Origin: Bugulina stolonifera
Taxonomy: Eukaryota; Bryozoa; Gymnolaemata; Cheilostomatida; Bugulidae
Assembly (NCBI GenBank): GCA_935421135.1
Contig: OW285192.1
Span: 11,921,501 to 11,985,500 of the forward strand
Direction: 5' to 3'
DNA: 64,000 nucleotides
The translations under genes were made by a program, and so were the position numbers. The notes beneath the pieces were generated by a model. The model worked only from the letters and a program-made list of their open reading frames with translations, searched no databases and had not been told where the DNA came from. Below, one piece after another: positions 1 through 13,756 of this stretch (the stretch's first letter is position 1; each line of letters opens with the position of its first letter).

Positions 1-1361
1 GACAAGAACCAGCGAAAACACTGACAGAAAATCACTGCCTTGTAGAGAATTTTATGGGCAGTAAGGGTAGCATATAGCGTCCCGCTATTCATGATAATTA
101 TTAATAGAAAAGAGCTAAGCAACTAGCTACTACACTGGAGTACACACATACAAAGTATCCATAACAATTATATAATATTATGCTAACTTGATAATACCAT
201 ATAACATTGTAGTTAATATTACTTTATTATTGATAATTTCATGCAAGGAATTATTGTTAAATCAATATCTTACCCTGTATGGTATTTCTCATTTTCTTCT
301 CTAAAATCTTATTATACTAATTAGAGTAGACTGGTATCACTGAGCCTCAGCCAGCAATGGAGTATTGTGAAGTCATAGCTTTCTATGACATACATATAAA
401 AGCCATTTAGATAATGGCTTATGCCATGACTGCTTGACCAATGGTTATCCAGACATATAGCTTGGTATATCATGTACCCCCCTCCCCCCACTGTAGTTAG
501 GTGTAATACAACACATTTTCACATAGCCTTAGTTCTTTGTGTTTGGGGCAAATTTATTTGGGGGTGACACCAATTATTTATTATAAAGAAGATAACCTTT
601 TCATTAGGAATTTTACAAAGAGCACTCAGGTTCTGCTACCATCATATAAAATTACACCTACATATACATGTACTTGATTTGTATAAAATTCATCTAAAAA
701 TTCTTATTAGTGTAGCAGTTTTTCAATCAAATGCAGTAGGAGTTGATTAGGGGGAAGTTAAGATACCCACCCTCTTCTTAGCACTACAGAGCACACTTTT
801 GCATAAGAGGTGCACATATAAATGTATAATAAACAGAATTGTCATCTCTTTATTGAAGGCAAAGAAGAGACAGAACTTTCAGAACAGAATGTGCATTAAG
901 GTTAGCTGCTAATCTTTAAAATTCAGAAGTACACAATGAAATGAATGGTTGCAATAAAACAGTTAGTGGGACCCACCCTCTGAACCTCTGTCTGTTCCAT
1001 TGCACATATGGAGGTACCATAAATGTACATGTAGTAGAGATAAAATACAAATCTTTTTGGTTTCTTGACACTTTGATACACTATTTCTACACTTTTATAT
1101 GCTAGTTATACACTTCAACACACTAGTTCTACACTTTGATACACTATTTCTACACTTTTATATGCTAGTTTTACACTTCAACACACTGGTTCTCCACTTT
1201 GATACACTAGTTCCACCTTCTCTAGACATCAGCTCACTATCACAATTGTGTCATTAATACTACCAATTTTTTTATTCAAATACAAATACATAAAAGTTCT
1301 AGATGGCCATTTCAATTACAATTAGTCCAGTAGTAAAGCATTATAACACTAGTACTTTATC
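1..1361. other. 3' flank of B2, no gene seen
   Basis: AT-rich. A minus-strand AATAAA lies at 1271-1276, about 90 bp past the B2 stop, and is a likely poly(A) signal. The rest is flank shared with 11390-13750. Confidence 0.5.
1060..1215. repeat. Minisatellite 3' of B2
   Basis: Units of about 25-30 bp such as CACTATTTCTACACTTTTAT and CACTAGTTCTACACTTTGAT. The same family is expanded at 13300-13640. Confidence 0.8.
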
Positions 1362-4300
1362 TTATAAGAGTGTACATATCTGGCTGCTAATTCGTATCTC
1401 TTTACATGATGCTAGATCCGCTGTGTCCATGTCTTCCTCCGGACGTTTCTGTTTCTGTTTCTGTTTCTGTTTCTGTTTCTCTTTTGCATTTGTGAAAAAA
1501 CTGAACTTCCCGCTTGACGCCTTTGATTTTTCTCCCTTGGCCTTTGATACTGAAGGATTTTTCATTGGCCGTTTAGATTGTGCACGACTCTCTACAGGGG
1601 AGCCAGGGTCATCCGGCTTCCAATTAGAGGCAAACTTCATCTCTTTTCGACCCGGAAGTATAGGTATGAACTCTTCTGTTATTTTCACAGTTGTAAGATA
1701 TTTCTACAATAACATCAAAATGAAGATGCAATGGATAAAAATCTTTTACAAAATGTTTTGGGTTTACAGGAAATCTAATTTACATCAATGTCAGTAGAGC
1801 TTCATTGGCAGCATATGGCACATGTACACAGTGTTGATTCTATGAGTGCTGCTACCTACGTACATGTATATCAATAAAAGTACCAACGTGTACAATCATC
1901 TAATTGAATAAGATTTCCATAAAATTTAGAGAAATCTTATTAAACCAAATCATTGAGTGATTCAAAATAAAAGTTATACATGTAGTACATTTTAATGATT
2001 CACTTCATGTGATACAATAAGATATGATAATAGAACTTCCAAACATAGAAAGGAAAGGTACTACTAGAATGATGTAATATATTGTTACATTATTGGTGTT
2101 ACTTACCCAGCCACCTCCTGCCACATCAATCCATTCATGGACTCCATGAACACAAAAGAAATCTATACAGAAATCAGCGAGAGATTGTACTACGTCTGCA
2201 GGTTGATCAATCGAAATCTGAAGTGTCAGTTTTTGAATAATGGCAAGCATCTAAAATTTACAAATAAAAAAAATAAATAAACAAAATATTTTGTGCCAAA
2301 TTAGTAAATTTGAAGATTTACATGCAACAACGATATGTACCAGTGGAACAATTGTATGCACTTGGTAAACATAGATAAAGACGGCCAGATAGAGGCAGTG
2401 ATTGCCATAGCTTAGCACTAAATTCTTAAACATACAATGTTACCCAAGTTGTGAAACTCTCACTTTTGCAATAAAATTTTCCATAATTTTACAAAATCAA
2501 GTTATAAAATGGCTGTCGAGGAGTACTCAGGAGTAGGTTTACTGCTTTGTTATTTGTTATTTTGTTACTGTCGAGCCACTTGGCCATCCTATTTAACGGA
2601 CCTCAGATGTTCGAAACTTGTATGAGCGACAGAAGCTGGGCTCCAAGTGGAAGAGCTCACCTTCCACAACAGGAGTGCATGGTCAGTGACCACTACATCA
2701 ACTTGCCACCCCAATGTAGTCACATACTTCGCCAGAATCTGGCTTCTCTTTGCGAATCAGGGCAGAAGAGGATCTTTAGTGTGCGTTTTTTTGATGTAGA
2801 CACTACATGGGGCCTCCTGTATTTTTTGTTTGCCTTGATCTGAACAGGCGCAGCTAGGGTGAAAGGCTCGCTGAAGGCCTTTGCCAGAAATGACACAGCT
2901 GGGGGTTTGAACTCACAACCTCTCGGTTTGTGTGCATGTGTGCCACCAAATGTGCCACCCTGACACCCTTTTACATAACATCAATAAAAGTTGAAGATTA
3001 TATAAGCCTGCTGAACTTTAATAATACTTACCAGAAAAACTTTTTCCCAACTCAATGTTCCAGATGTATGTGCTGAAATCAAAGCTCTAAAGACAGACAG
3101 TCTGGGCTTTGCTGGATCATCAATGTTACTTTGAAACTCGGTACTCAACTTTTTGTAGAAATCCAAAACGGCAGGAATAAATGTATCGTTGGCACCTGTT
3201 AAAATAATAAACGTAATCAGCATTACCTCATCACGTGTGTAGTTTATAATCTACCTGTGCATCTGCCATTTGTGTTCATTAAATACCAAATCCGCCAAGA
3301 ACTCATAAAATTACAGTAGAGAGCAATAACATAGCAAACTATTAGGCTGAATTTTTACATCAAACTTATAAATATCTGATTGTAATTCACATTGTGTTTC
3401 TACTCTAGCCAGAACTGTTATTGCACTGACCAAAATCTGTTACTTAGCTACATTGAAGAAGTGATATCAACATACAGACTCGGTGCAAGGCATTATGTAT
3501 GCAGCCTAAAATCTGCTCCATCTCTGGCTTCTCGCTTGTTGGAAGGTCTGTATTCATGTTTTGCAATGAATCAAGAAATTTCTCATGAGTCAATGACTGT
3601 ATGTTATGCATAAGTGTGCGAAGACTATAAAATAAGAAATATAAGTTATACATGACATTGCAGAGTTGGGTTATAACTACACCAGGAGTTGTTTATCGAG
3701 TAGAGGCTACAGTGTAATAGAGTCGAGATCACAAAGTGTGAAATTTGTACAAAACTAGGTTTATGCTGGTTCACACTGAACTTAGTATTTGAAACTGTTT
3801 ACTGTTATTAATAATATACATAGATTTCTTAGATTATGAATCTGCTGTATGAAAGATATGATCATGCATTCTCATGCATGCAACATCAGCAGTCCATCCA
3901 TATCTATGACGGTCACGGCCTGCGAAATAGAGTGGTGCTCATGCAGGCTGGTTTGAGCCCCGCCTCTATAGTCTACATCTTTGTTGTGGGTGAAGTTTTC
4001 CCGCACGCTGGACCATGCATGAAGGTCATCCTTTCTCCACAGCGCATGTCTTGCTGTTTTAGCTGGGCTATAAGAACATTAGACTAGTGTCTACCTGGTA
4101 GGCCTCATGTCCCCTCTTCAGCGGCTCTGGCCGTATGTTGTCCGCCTGCACAGTCGCTACCCTGTTGGACACATCAACATTCACACTTACCATGCCATCA
4201 TCACTTCAACTATCACTGTTGTGGTTCGATAAAACTTTTCTTCCCCAAGAGGTTTTGTCTCCTTACGAGGAGGAGGAGGAGGAGGAGACAGTGAATCCGA

Positions 4301-7300
4301 AGAGGGTGGACGAACTGGGGGGACCAGTCGTTTCTTCGGATCATACTTGTAGCTACATCCTGCTCGTTCTGGACCACTCTCACTCTTCGGTCGCTAAAAG
4401 CATAAATGGTGTTATCTCAATCAAACCAGAGAAACATGGCAGATAATTTCTTTGGCTGGTTAAGGTAGAGCTACATGAGAGGCCGTGAGCTTCGGTAGAG
4501 TAACTTCGTCGTTTGTTGGCATGGCTCTAAATAGGCGACGCGTAGTACCAGTCCACCAGTGACCTGGATTAATATTCAGCCTATAAGCAAAGCTGATTCT
4601 AAATTAATTATACATGCATAATGGAAGTCGTTTTATCTAATATTAACCAATCACAGCAGCGCTCTGTAACACTGTCGACCAAAAAGACCAACATGTTGGT
4701 CTTTGCATAGCCAAACAAACGGCACACCGATTTGCACTAGAATGAGGATACGAAGGCCGAAAAAGAACAATTGATCTCTTGTGTAGCCTAGCCTTTACCT
4801 GACTAAGATGGCAGAGTTTCCTTGATTAAATGATGGTAATAAAAGTCTATTAACTTTGGCAGCATTTTGAAGCCTGTGTAAGAAAAGTCAGTAGGAATAT
4901 TAAACTATGTGTATAAATATAATATTTGAACACCTGAAACGCTGATAGAAATTCCCTCAGTGTGTTATACTAACTGGCATTCACTGCAAATAGTAAAAAA
5001 AGTAATGTGCATGTACCTACATTTCTGGCATATTCTCTAAACACTGCATCGATACTGGAGAGTCTTTCTCGAGGCCTAAAATCATCTTCAGGTACCCATG
5101 ATTCGGAAAATTGCTTCTCTTCAAGTGTTGGCAGCCTTGGGTTTATAAACTGGGCGAATGGTATGTCTATCAGATATTCCTTCAATATCAGTATGACTAC
5201 TTTGTAATTTATATGAATGTTAGTTTAAACCTAGGCAAGCATGTGGTATGTTTATTACATCGCCTGCGTCAAGCGTCAGTACAAGTAAACAAGCTAGCTA
5301 GTAAATGTGTTGTCGCTGTCACATGAGCATTGGTTATATGGTAAAAAGTTGCACACTTCAGATTTATACAAAGCTGAACAAAAACCAGTAAATTATGGAA
5401 TAAGACCGGCTTCAGTAGGAAAACAAAGATGGTGGTAAGGTAGGTCGAGAAATTCAGGTGATATTATCACTTACCCAGCCTGAACCTTGATTAGAAACCC
5501 AGTTATGGACACCGTGCACTGTGAAGAATTCCAAACTGTGGGAAGCCAATAAAGCCACTGCCTGGATGTCTCTTTCATTAGAGATCCGATAAGCTGCTGT
5601 TTGAATCATCGCTAACATCTGAAAGTAAAAGAGACCATCTAAGTTCTGGATTGTGGTTGTGGGTGCATCACAGAGCTAGACAACATCACTTGTATCCGGA
5701 AATTACATAAATTAGGCTATTACTATAAAGTGGCCATCTATCCCTGCAACAGTTTTTTGACCAAATTAGTCAAAGCTCTCAACATGATGTTCGGCACGGC
5801 AAAGAGTTGAATTCTATTACTGTGTTACAGTCAGTGGTGAAGACAGATCACTCATGAGTGATCAGTATTGTGGAACTAATAATTATTTTACCTCTTTATC
5901 TGGACAAAAGTCAATTATGCTCAACTTTCTATAGATATTATTTTCCGAGTTAGGTGCTGAAGTGGAGAAATTTGAGATAGCCTTTGTTCTTCGCCAAAAA
6001 TGAAGCAGGAGAAGTTGTCTTCTCTAGATTCTGCTGGTTGACCGTCCTTACCCCAAACCCCAACCACAAACAAGGAACTAAGGCTATCCAAATTTCTTCA
6101 CTACTGCACCTAGCAGTATTTTCCATGATGCGCTGTATTTGGTAGGTATTTACAAACATTGCATCAGTATAATACAACTGTTTCATTGAAATATTCTCAG
6201 TTAATCTACAGTATAGCATCAGAAACTGTATAAATCAAGGTTTTCGATAGTCAAGGTAGTCAGCCTGTATTTCATCCATTGAAATTTATTCAGAAAACAG
6301 CTGATCATTTACCATTCCACCATTGCACCATTCCTGTCAGTAAAAATGATCACTTCCACAATACTACATGCACTTAACAGTTTTATAAGTTTGAATTCTT
6401 GCTAGGCAGCTACAGGTTTGAGTCACAAGTTTAAAGGGTGCATAGTATCCGGATCAGCCTTAATCACAAATCCTAAGATGGCTACTCGACCTAAGTTAAG
6501 CAGACTGGCGACCTGAAATATTGCATGGTTGGAGGAAGCCATCCCTAACTTATTGGCCCACCTTAGTTTTTCACACAATTTCGCAGCGTGTTCGCGACAC
6601 CAATGCAGGAAGTAGGTCAGAACTTTCTTGAGCAAGTTGCTTTGTGCATGAGACTAACCGTTAAAACTTTGGTCCAGTTGAGGGAACTAGTTCCTCTTGC
6701 AGATACAAATGCTCTAAATAAGACCATGCGTGCTTCCTCTTCGTCAGGAATATTGTAGTAATAATCAAACCCAATGTCATCGATATAGTCTGAGCTGACT
6801 ATTTCTCTCTTCTCATCTGTGACTGCAAATAAGACGCTACATGTACTAAAAGAGTCATTTTAATAACATAGTTTTAGTGTAATTTACTATTATTTCTGAG
6901 AAAAAATAATTATGATCAGTTTGCGGAATGTAGCCCACAGCCCGCATCAATCCAACATTGGTCCATAATTTCCTGCGTAATATGTGTGTTTTATGTGGGT
7001 TCTAATATTAAAAACTATGACAATTTGAACATTTTGCAAATCACGCCGATTTGTTACCTAAAACAGTGTAAATTCACATTCAGCATGAAGAACTATAATC
7101 TAGCATATTAGGGATTTTCTCCCTACATGTGATTCAAGTTATGCTATGCAGAGCTGTCAATCTATGCATGTACTCGTATATACAGATGACAAGTAGCATT
7201 CAGTGCTCTTAGATGTTTTCCAACAAATATAGGACAACATTGTTTTTCCATTGTCACATGTGCTTTGCCTAAAACATAATCACAAGTTCATTAGAATGAT

Positions 7301-9034
7301 AAGATTGCTAGAGAGTAGGTAACCAATAGCATTAATATACTATGGCTAGCACATACACATCTCTTTAACAATAGCAGTAATATACTATGGCTAGCACATA
7401 CATTATCTATTTAACAATAGCATTAATATACTATGGCTAGCACATACATATCTATTTAACAATAGCATTAATATACTATGGCTAGCACATACATATCTAT
7501 TTAACAATAGCATTAATATACTATGGCTAGCACATACATATCTATTTAACAATAGCATTAATATACTATGGCTAGCACATACATATCTCTTAAACAATAG
7601 CATTAATATACTATGGCTAGCACATGCACATCTATTTAACAATAGCATTAATATACTATGGCTAGCACATACACATCTACTCAACAATAGCAGTAATATA
7701 CTATGGCTAGCACATACATATCTATTTAACAATAGCATTAATATACTATGGCTAGCACATACACATCTATTTAACAATAGCATTAATATACTATGGCTAG
7801 CACATACATATCTATTTAACAATAGCATTAATATACTATGGCTAGCACATACACATCTCTTTAACAATAGCATTAATATACTATGGTTAGCACATATACA
7901 TCTATTTAACAATAGCATTAATATACTATGGCTAGCACATACATATCTATTTAACAATAGCAGTAATATACTACTATGGTTAGCACGTACATATCTCTTT
8001 AATGGTTAGCACATACATATCTATTTAACAATAGCATTAATATACTATGGCTAGCACATACATATCTATTTAACAATAGCATTAATATACTATGGTTAGC
8101 ACATACATATCTCTTAAACAATAGCATTAATATACTATGGCTAGCACATACATATCTATTTAACAATAGCATTAATATACTATGGCTAGCACATGCACAT
8201 CTATTTAACAATAGCATTAATATACTATGGCTAGCACATACACATCCACTCAACAATAGCAGTAATATACTATGGCTAGCACATACATATCTATTTAACA
8301 ATAGCATTAATATACTATGGCTAGCACGTACATATCTCTTTAATGGTTAGCACATACATATGTCTTGTAGAGCTGTCATTACAGTTATGCAAATCCTATC
8401 CATCCTCTTCTTTTCTGTAGCTGGCATCATAGGTATAAAATCAGATAGCTCTCTCTCATACTTCTTGCTCTCTTTTGAGGATACCTTGCGATTAGCAGTA
8501 ATTCTGGAAGAGCAACAGTAAATAGTAAGTAGGGTAGTAAGAATAAATCTGCTAAATATTGTAGTGAACTGTATTTAGAATAATGTGGCACCTTCAAGCA
8601 ATACCAATACAAATATCAATATCTATTATACCAATACCAAAGAATAACAATACCAATACGTGTTACTCTTGGCCAATACCTTGTAATGATGATCTAGACA
8701 AACAACACTAGTTTCTACCTCACATATTACCTTATACATTTACATGTGCATGGACTTCACATACATGGATTGCAACATATACGAGTACAACTACATGTAC
8801 ACATCTGTGAATTATATGATTATATATACACATGTATTACACACCCATGGGTTATACATTATATACACACATTATGTTATATAAACACACATACCCATTG
8901 GTTATATTATTTATACACATTATATACCCGTTGGTTATATATACACAATATATTACATACCCACTGAATATCACCTGGATGACAACAATTGGTGTCTCGT
9001 AGGTATTATCTTCCTCTGGCTGATTTGAAGCCAT
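1362..9034 (-). CDS. Two-domain Bcl-2-like protein (paralogue B2), 10 exons
   Basis: Exons in coding order: 9034-8961, 8503-8358, 6822-6659, 5618-5475, 5179-5021, 4393-4191, 3624-3476, 3195-3032, 2250-2107, 1703-1362. They total 1689 nt, or 562 residues, and all phases match. Start is the ATG of MASNQPEED. Domain 1 has BH1-like LNWTKVL (Trp about 123) and BH2-like VHNWVSNQGSGW (Trp 176). A Pro/basic linker follows (about 230-297). Domain 2 has SWEKVFL (Trp about 396) and VHEWIDVAGGGW (Trp 449). Each BH2 Trp codon is followed directly by a GT donor in phase 0, the intron position known in Bcl-2 family genes. The tail is Lys/Ser-rich with a KQ run from a CAGAAA hexamer repeat; no transmembrane anchor is visible. 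Exon 5 is modelled with an AAG acceptor giving EYLID after the Trp, parallel to KYLTT in domain 2. Role in apoptosis is inferred from fold only. Nearest relative is B1. Confidence 0.8.
2870..2965 (-). mobile_element. tRNA-derived SINE-like sequence
   Basis: On the minus strand a box-A-like TGGCACATTTGGTGGC is followed by a box-B-like GAGTTCAAACCC. Not a functional tRNA fold. Confidence 0.35.
5950..6113. mobile_element. MITE, TTAGGTGC inverted ends
   Basis: About 164 bp with long imperfect inverted ends (TTAGGTGC...AAGTGGAGAAATTT and its complement). A near copy lies at 29193-29356. Related core sequence (GTGGTTGAGGTTTGGGGTAAG) also appears at 9477 and 25080. Sits in intron 3 of B2. Confidence 0.65.
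7320..8350. repeat. 45-bp minisatellite in intron 2 of B2
   Basis: About 22 copies of a unit reading (plus strand) CAATAGCATTAATATACTAT + GGCTAGCACATACATATC + TATTTAA. It abuts the donor of exon 2 at 8357, and each unit holds the donor-like minus-strand string ATATGTATGTGCTAGCC. Long frames through it are an artefact of the 45-bp period. Confidence 0.95.
8810..8960. repeat. Tandem array in intron 1 of B2
   Basis: Degenerate units with CCCATGGGTTATA, CCATTGGTTATAT and ACACATTATA directly downstream of the exon 1 donor (minus strand GG then GTATGTAATATA). Confidence 0.8.
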
Positions 9035-11708
9035 CACTGCAGTCTGTTAGGTACAGGCTTTTCTCTCTCAGGCTATATTGTCTTTGTTTCTGCAGGGTAT
9101 ATTTCTGCTCCTACAATGTATAATTTAAAAAAAATGTTTTAATTTATTTACAACTCTTCAGAACGCTGGCTATCCAATTCTCCCCAAAGTCCAGGAGATC
9201 ATCATATGACTAAATAAAGATTTTGGTTTTACTTGTTATTGAATGCATTTCAGCACCTTCAGAATCCAATTTCTGTACATTACATGTATTAATAAATCTC
9301 CTGAATGTGTTGTACAGTATTGTGATACTGTAGATTGTCTTTATTGCATAATGGACAGTATAAAGTACATGCACAGGTGTAAATTAACAATATACAACAT
9401 GCAGCTTACGACAAGCAGGTAAGAACTTGAGACTAAAATTACACTCTAGTAAGGAACAAGATCATTCTTCGTGTTGTGGTTGAGGTTTGGGGTAAGGACG
9501 GACTATTTATGACATTAACAGGAGATAAATTCTTTATGTAGCACACTCGGTACATGACTTCCCTATGTGATAGATCTTCTCACAGATCCGCTACTGTTTC
9601 TGGCTCTTTACTGGCATTATCTGAAATTTTTTGCAGGAGATGTAATAATTAATAATAATTTTATTTATTTTTTATTTAAATTATATTTATGTAATGGAAC
9701 AATGTACAGTACGGTCAATGTTGACATCTGCCAGTGAATTAATTAAATGGTATAGGGACAACTCTAAACACAAAATACAACCATGACATAGAATATTGTT
9801 GTGGTTGTACCCCAAACGGCCCAATGTTTGTGCACAAGCCCCGACAACTTATCAAGAAATGTAGAACGGCTGCCTAGCCTCAGCAGTCCATGTGCCTAAA
9901 TGGCTCCAAGGGTGTAGTTATGCCTAACTAGCTATTGCACCAGCACAGCTCCAGAAAAGTAAGTATAAGCTATAGTATAGGTAAATGATCCTCACTACTT
10001 GAAATTATAGTAATGACTGCACTGCTTAACAGTATTCTAATCTCTTTTATAGGAAAAGAGAACAAAGAAGGACGTTCAGTTACTTCCGGCGGGCTCCAGA
10101 CGACTACTACTATCCCGTTCAAGAAATGGACAACCCATGCTAAGAGCCATCCTCCATGATAACATTATATGTATAAAGAGCATTACTACAAATTTTTATT
10201 ATACAATACAGACGCTAATAATATAAAACGGCCTTATGATATAATATAAAAAAGTGGCGACCTTGAGGGTCGTCGAGCACACAAACTAACTGGGGGTCGT
10301 CCAGTACAATATGTTAAATTACAGCTACAGCAAGGGCTATGTACTGAAATGCTGGTACTGGGTTTGTCTGACACACTGTTTAGTCTAATCTGCCTGGTCA
10401 GAATATTATGATTTTAGAAATTACGGAGCAAAACGCACACGCAGCTTAATGATTAAATTTTCTGTAGCCACAGAGCATGCATGTCGTTGAATGACTCGTT
10501 AGCAAACCAAGCAATATAATTAATATAAAATGGAATTCCCAATAACTAAGAGAGTGAGTTCTGATTTTCATTAATACATGTATAACTTGAGGTTGTCTCA
10601 TAGTTGTAAGATATGGTATAGCAAATATTATGATACATCAACACAGTAATTACTAATTAGGAAGAACTTAAACTGTAAATACTAATGCTACATTCACACT
10701 GCCGTTTATACCAACTACTAGCCGCGAGGGGCCAACACTAACCACAACTACATTATATATTGACATGCTCCAGTGAGCGGTAGGGGTCAACGAGTTCAAC
10801 ATGCTGAACTTTAAACCCCGCCGCTAACTAACACGTGCCAGCTATAGTATAGAAAATTTAACCACATTGTGGTTAGCGTTGGCCGCTCGCCGCTAGTTGT
10901 TGGTATAAACGGCAGTGTGAATGTTACATAACTATGAATCTACATGACTTGTAATGACAAAATGATATTCACGATCATAAATGGACTACATGAATCTAGT
11001 AGTCTTATTCATGCTATCTTATCTATTTCATGGAAAATATTAAAATATAATATATGCAAGTTGAAGCTGAATAATGTCACGATTGTTTAATAATCTCACC
11101 TAACATTAAATTAATATCTTACCTTTTCTATATTGTTTTATTTTTTCTCTAAAGTCTTATAAGAGCAATAATTTGTACTAAACTTGTGCCACAGTATGTT
11201 ACCTCCCAATGTCATAATGACATCATTAATCCAAAGCTTTTCAGACATGCAAGTAAAAAGCCATTAAGTGAGGCTTACTTCATAGCTGTTTGGTTATTTA
11301 GATGGTATCAATTTTGCGCTGTGTAGCATACCCTTTATGCTAGCCTGATGATGTCATAAGGTGTGGTTAATCTATTTTATTATTAAACCAATATCTTACC
11401 CTGTATGGTATTTCTCATCTTCTTCTCTAAAATCTTGTTATAATAATTAGAGTAGACTGGTATCACTGAACCTCAGCCAGTAATGGAGTATTGTGAAGTC
11501 ATAGCTTTCTATGACATACAGTACGTATAAAAGCCATGTTTTCACAAATGGTCTTCTGGTTTGGGGCAAATTTAGGAAGTGGCGGCATATATATTATGGG
11601 GAAGACAACTTCTTCATCAGGAATTTTTAAATCGCACTCACATTTTGCTACCATCATATAAAATTGCACCTAGTTCATTTTGTATAAAATCTATTTACAC
11701 GGTCCTAT
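9035..11708. other. Region between B2 start and B1 3' end
   Basis: Holds the presumed B2 promoter and 5' UTR (similar to 24662-26000), a fragment related to the TTAGGTGC MITE near 9450-9510 and the MITE at 10690-10924. No coding exon recognised. Confidence 0.5.
10690..10924. mobile_element. MITE with about 60-bp inverted ends
   Basis: Ends ACATTCACACTGCCGTTTAT and its complement, with the inverted match running about 60 bp inward. The paralogous stretch near 25500 lacks it (ACTTAAATACTAACTATAAATC), so it inserted after the segmental duplication. Confidence 0.7.
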
Positions 11709-12692
11709 TGTAGTGTTCCAGCATCCGTATCCAGTCTCTCCTGGATAGCTACACACTTAACTAACTCTGATTACACTATTATTATGCATGGCCTACTATA
11801 CATGCTTACTACCTATACTTATTGTATAGTTATTATTCTTATCAACTACTGCTTAGCTAGTGCACATTGTATTGTTATTAACCAATCAGGTCCCTTGCCT
11901 TCATCTGTAGCTAATCATACTACTAGATTGCGCAAGTACATTCCTTACCTGATTATAGTCAAGTCTTTTTACCTGTTATACAGTCATGGCCGATGTCACA
12001 GATCATGCTCACAATTACATATTATCTTTTTCCTCTTATTGTAAGCACTTTTTGTGCTTGGCCGACCCTTTTGGTGGTCGGACCTTGGACATTTTCAGCC
12101 ATGTTGTTATGCAATTTCCAAGGACGATACCTTATTGTACCGCCCGATACCATATCGGCCCTTTGAGCCGGAAGTTCATTTAGTATAAAAGCTCACACAT
12201 TTTGCTGTTCAAATCAGTTGTTGATTGCGCTCTAATAAAGCAACATCTCCTAACTCAACCTACAGAGTCTTACTCTTGAAGGCAGGCAGCTCCAGTCTTG
12301 GTCCTTGGACCTTCAGCGCCCAAGCTCATCCTCATACTCGTTTAAGTCTCTTTCTACACTCCTTGCTGAGTATAAACCATCGGACCTTAGCCGATCCCGG
12401 ATTCTTTAAGTAATCTACCATCAGGTCTACGTCCCTTCATCAACACAGACACTCTCTACACTCCTTCGGAGTATAAACTATAGGACCTACGTCGACTCTT
12501 GACTCTTTAATGAGTCTAAGCATCGGCCTACGTCCTCTCCAATAACTACAAGAGCTTAACTTACATGTAACTGTTCACTCCTTATATAATGTGTGGAAGT
12601 ATGCCCACTACCACTACCAAGCACTTCCCACACCCGTGCTAACATTGGCACTCTCTGCCACTCGTGTGACAATCGTACACTGAAACATTACA
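11709..12692 (+). mobile_element. Solo LTR-like element, 4-bp target duplication CTAT
   Basis: 984 bp, starting TGTAGTG and ending CATTACA, flanked by CTAT at 11705-11708 and 12693-12696. It has the order of an LTR: a TATAAAA box near 12184, then AATAAAG near 12233. No internal retroelement genes lie beside it, so it is a solo LTR. It sits 3' of gene B1. Confidence 0.8.
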
Positions 12693-13756
12693 CTATTTGT
12701 ACCAAATGTACATGTAGGTAGCAGTTCTCCTTGCCCAAGTAGGGGTGGTGAAGGGAACAGTAAAATAAAATACCTATCCTCTTCTTAGCTGTATAGCATA
12801 GTTTTTGTGAGACACAGAGCTATATCTTCCAAGACTATCAAGTCTAGAAGGGAAAAACTTGACTTTTGATTGAAAACTTGTAGGAGAGATTGATTTTGAA
12901 CCTATAAATGCATCCCGTATGCTCAGTAGTATATTATAGTATTGTCATCGCTATATTGTAGGCAAAGAAGAGAGAGGGCAACTTTGAAACATTTCTTATT
13001 TCGTCTAATGAAATACTGAATGTGCATTTATGGTTAGCTGCTAGTCTTTAAAGTTCTGAGATACACAATCCATAAGTAGCAAAGGAGCAATTTGTTGAAT
13101 GGGTGCAATAAAACAGTTAGTTGAACCCGCACTCTAATAATAGAGAGTTTAGTCTGAACCTCAGTCTATTCCATTGCACACATAGAGGTACCATAAATGT
13201 ACAGTAGTAGAGATAAAATAGAATACAAGTATTTTAGCAGTTGCCAAGTTGATGAATATAACTAATACAAAACTTTAGTACACCTTGCTTGGAGCTTTAG
13301 AACACTTAGTTTCACACTTTAGATCACCTAGTTCTACACTTTAGATCACCTAGTTCTACACTTTAGATCACCTAGTTCTACACTTTAGATCACCTAGTTC
13401 TACACTTTAACACACTTTCCAGTTCTACACTTTTATACACTAATTCTACCTTCTCCAGACATCAGCACACTATCACAATTGTATTATTAACACTATCAAT
13501 TTTTTTAACACTATTTTTTAAGACTATTTCTAAAATTCAAAACACTATTTCTACACTTTAATACACTATTTCTACACTTTAATACACTATTTCTACACTT
13601 TAATACACTATTTCTACACTTTAATACACTAGTTCTCTTGATATCAGCATACTATCACGATTGCATCATTGATGAATAAAAGTTCTAGATGGCAGTCAAG
13701 TATAGCAGTCCTTTATCTCATTAGAGTGTGTATATCTGGCTGTCAACTCTTATATT
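12693..13756. other. 3' flank of B1
   Basis: Duplicated flank, parallel to 780-1361, with the minisatellite at 13300-13640. No exon seen. Confidence 0.5.
13300..13640. repeat. Minisatellite 3' of B1
   Basis: Runs of CACTTTAGATCACCTAGTTC + TA and of CACTTTAATACACTATTTCT + A; partner of 1060-1215 in the duplicated flank. Confidence 0.85.

Larger units (their letters stand above)
270..11390. repeat. Tandem segmental duplication unit carrying B2
   Basis: The unit shares gene, introns and flanks with 11390-25870. For example, 3' flank text at 270-400 recurs at 11395-11530, and 5' flank text at 11040-11160 recurs at 25610-25730. Boundaries are approximate because old and young similarity overlap near 11100-11400. 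Confidence 0.7.

Noticed and set aside
7403..8307. Long frame of repeated LLLNRYVCASHSI
   Set aside because: Produced by the 45-bp period; it lies within a donor-bounded intron and has no independent support.
7320..8350. CRISPR-like regular array
   Set aside because: Units are contiguous 45-bp copies without unique spacers, in an intron of an animal gene; it is a minisatellite.
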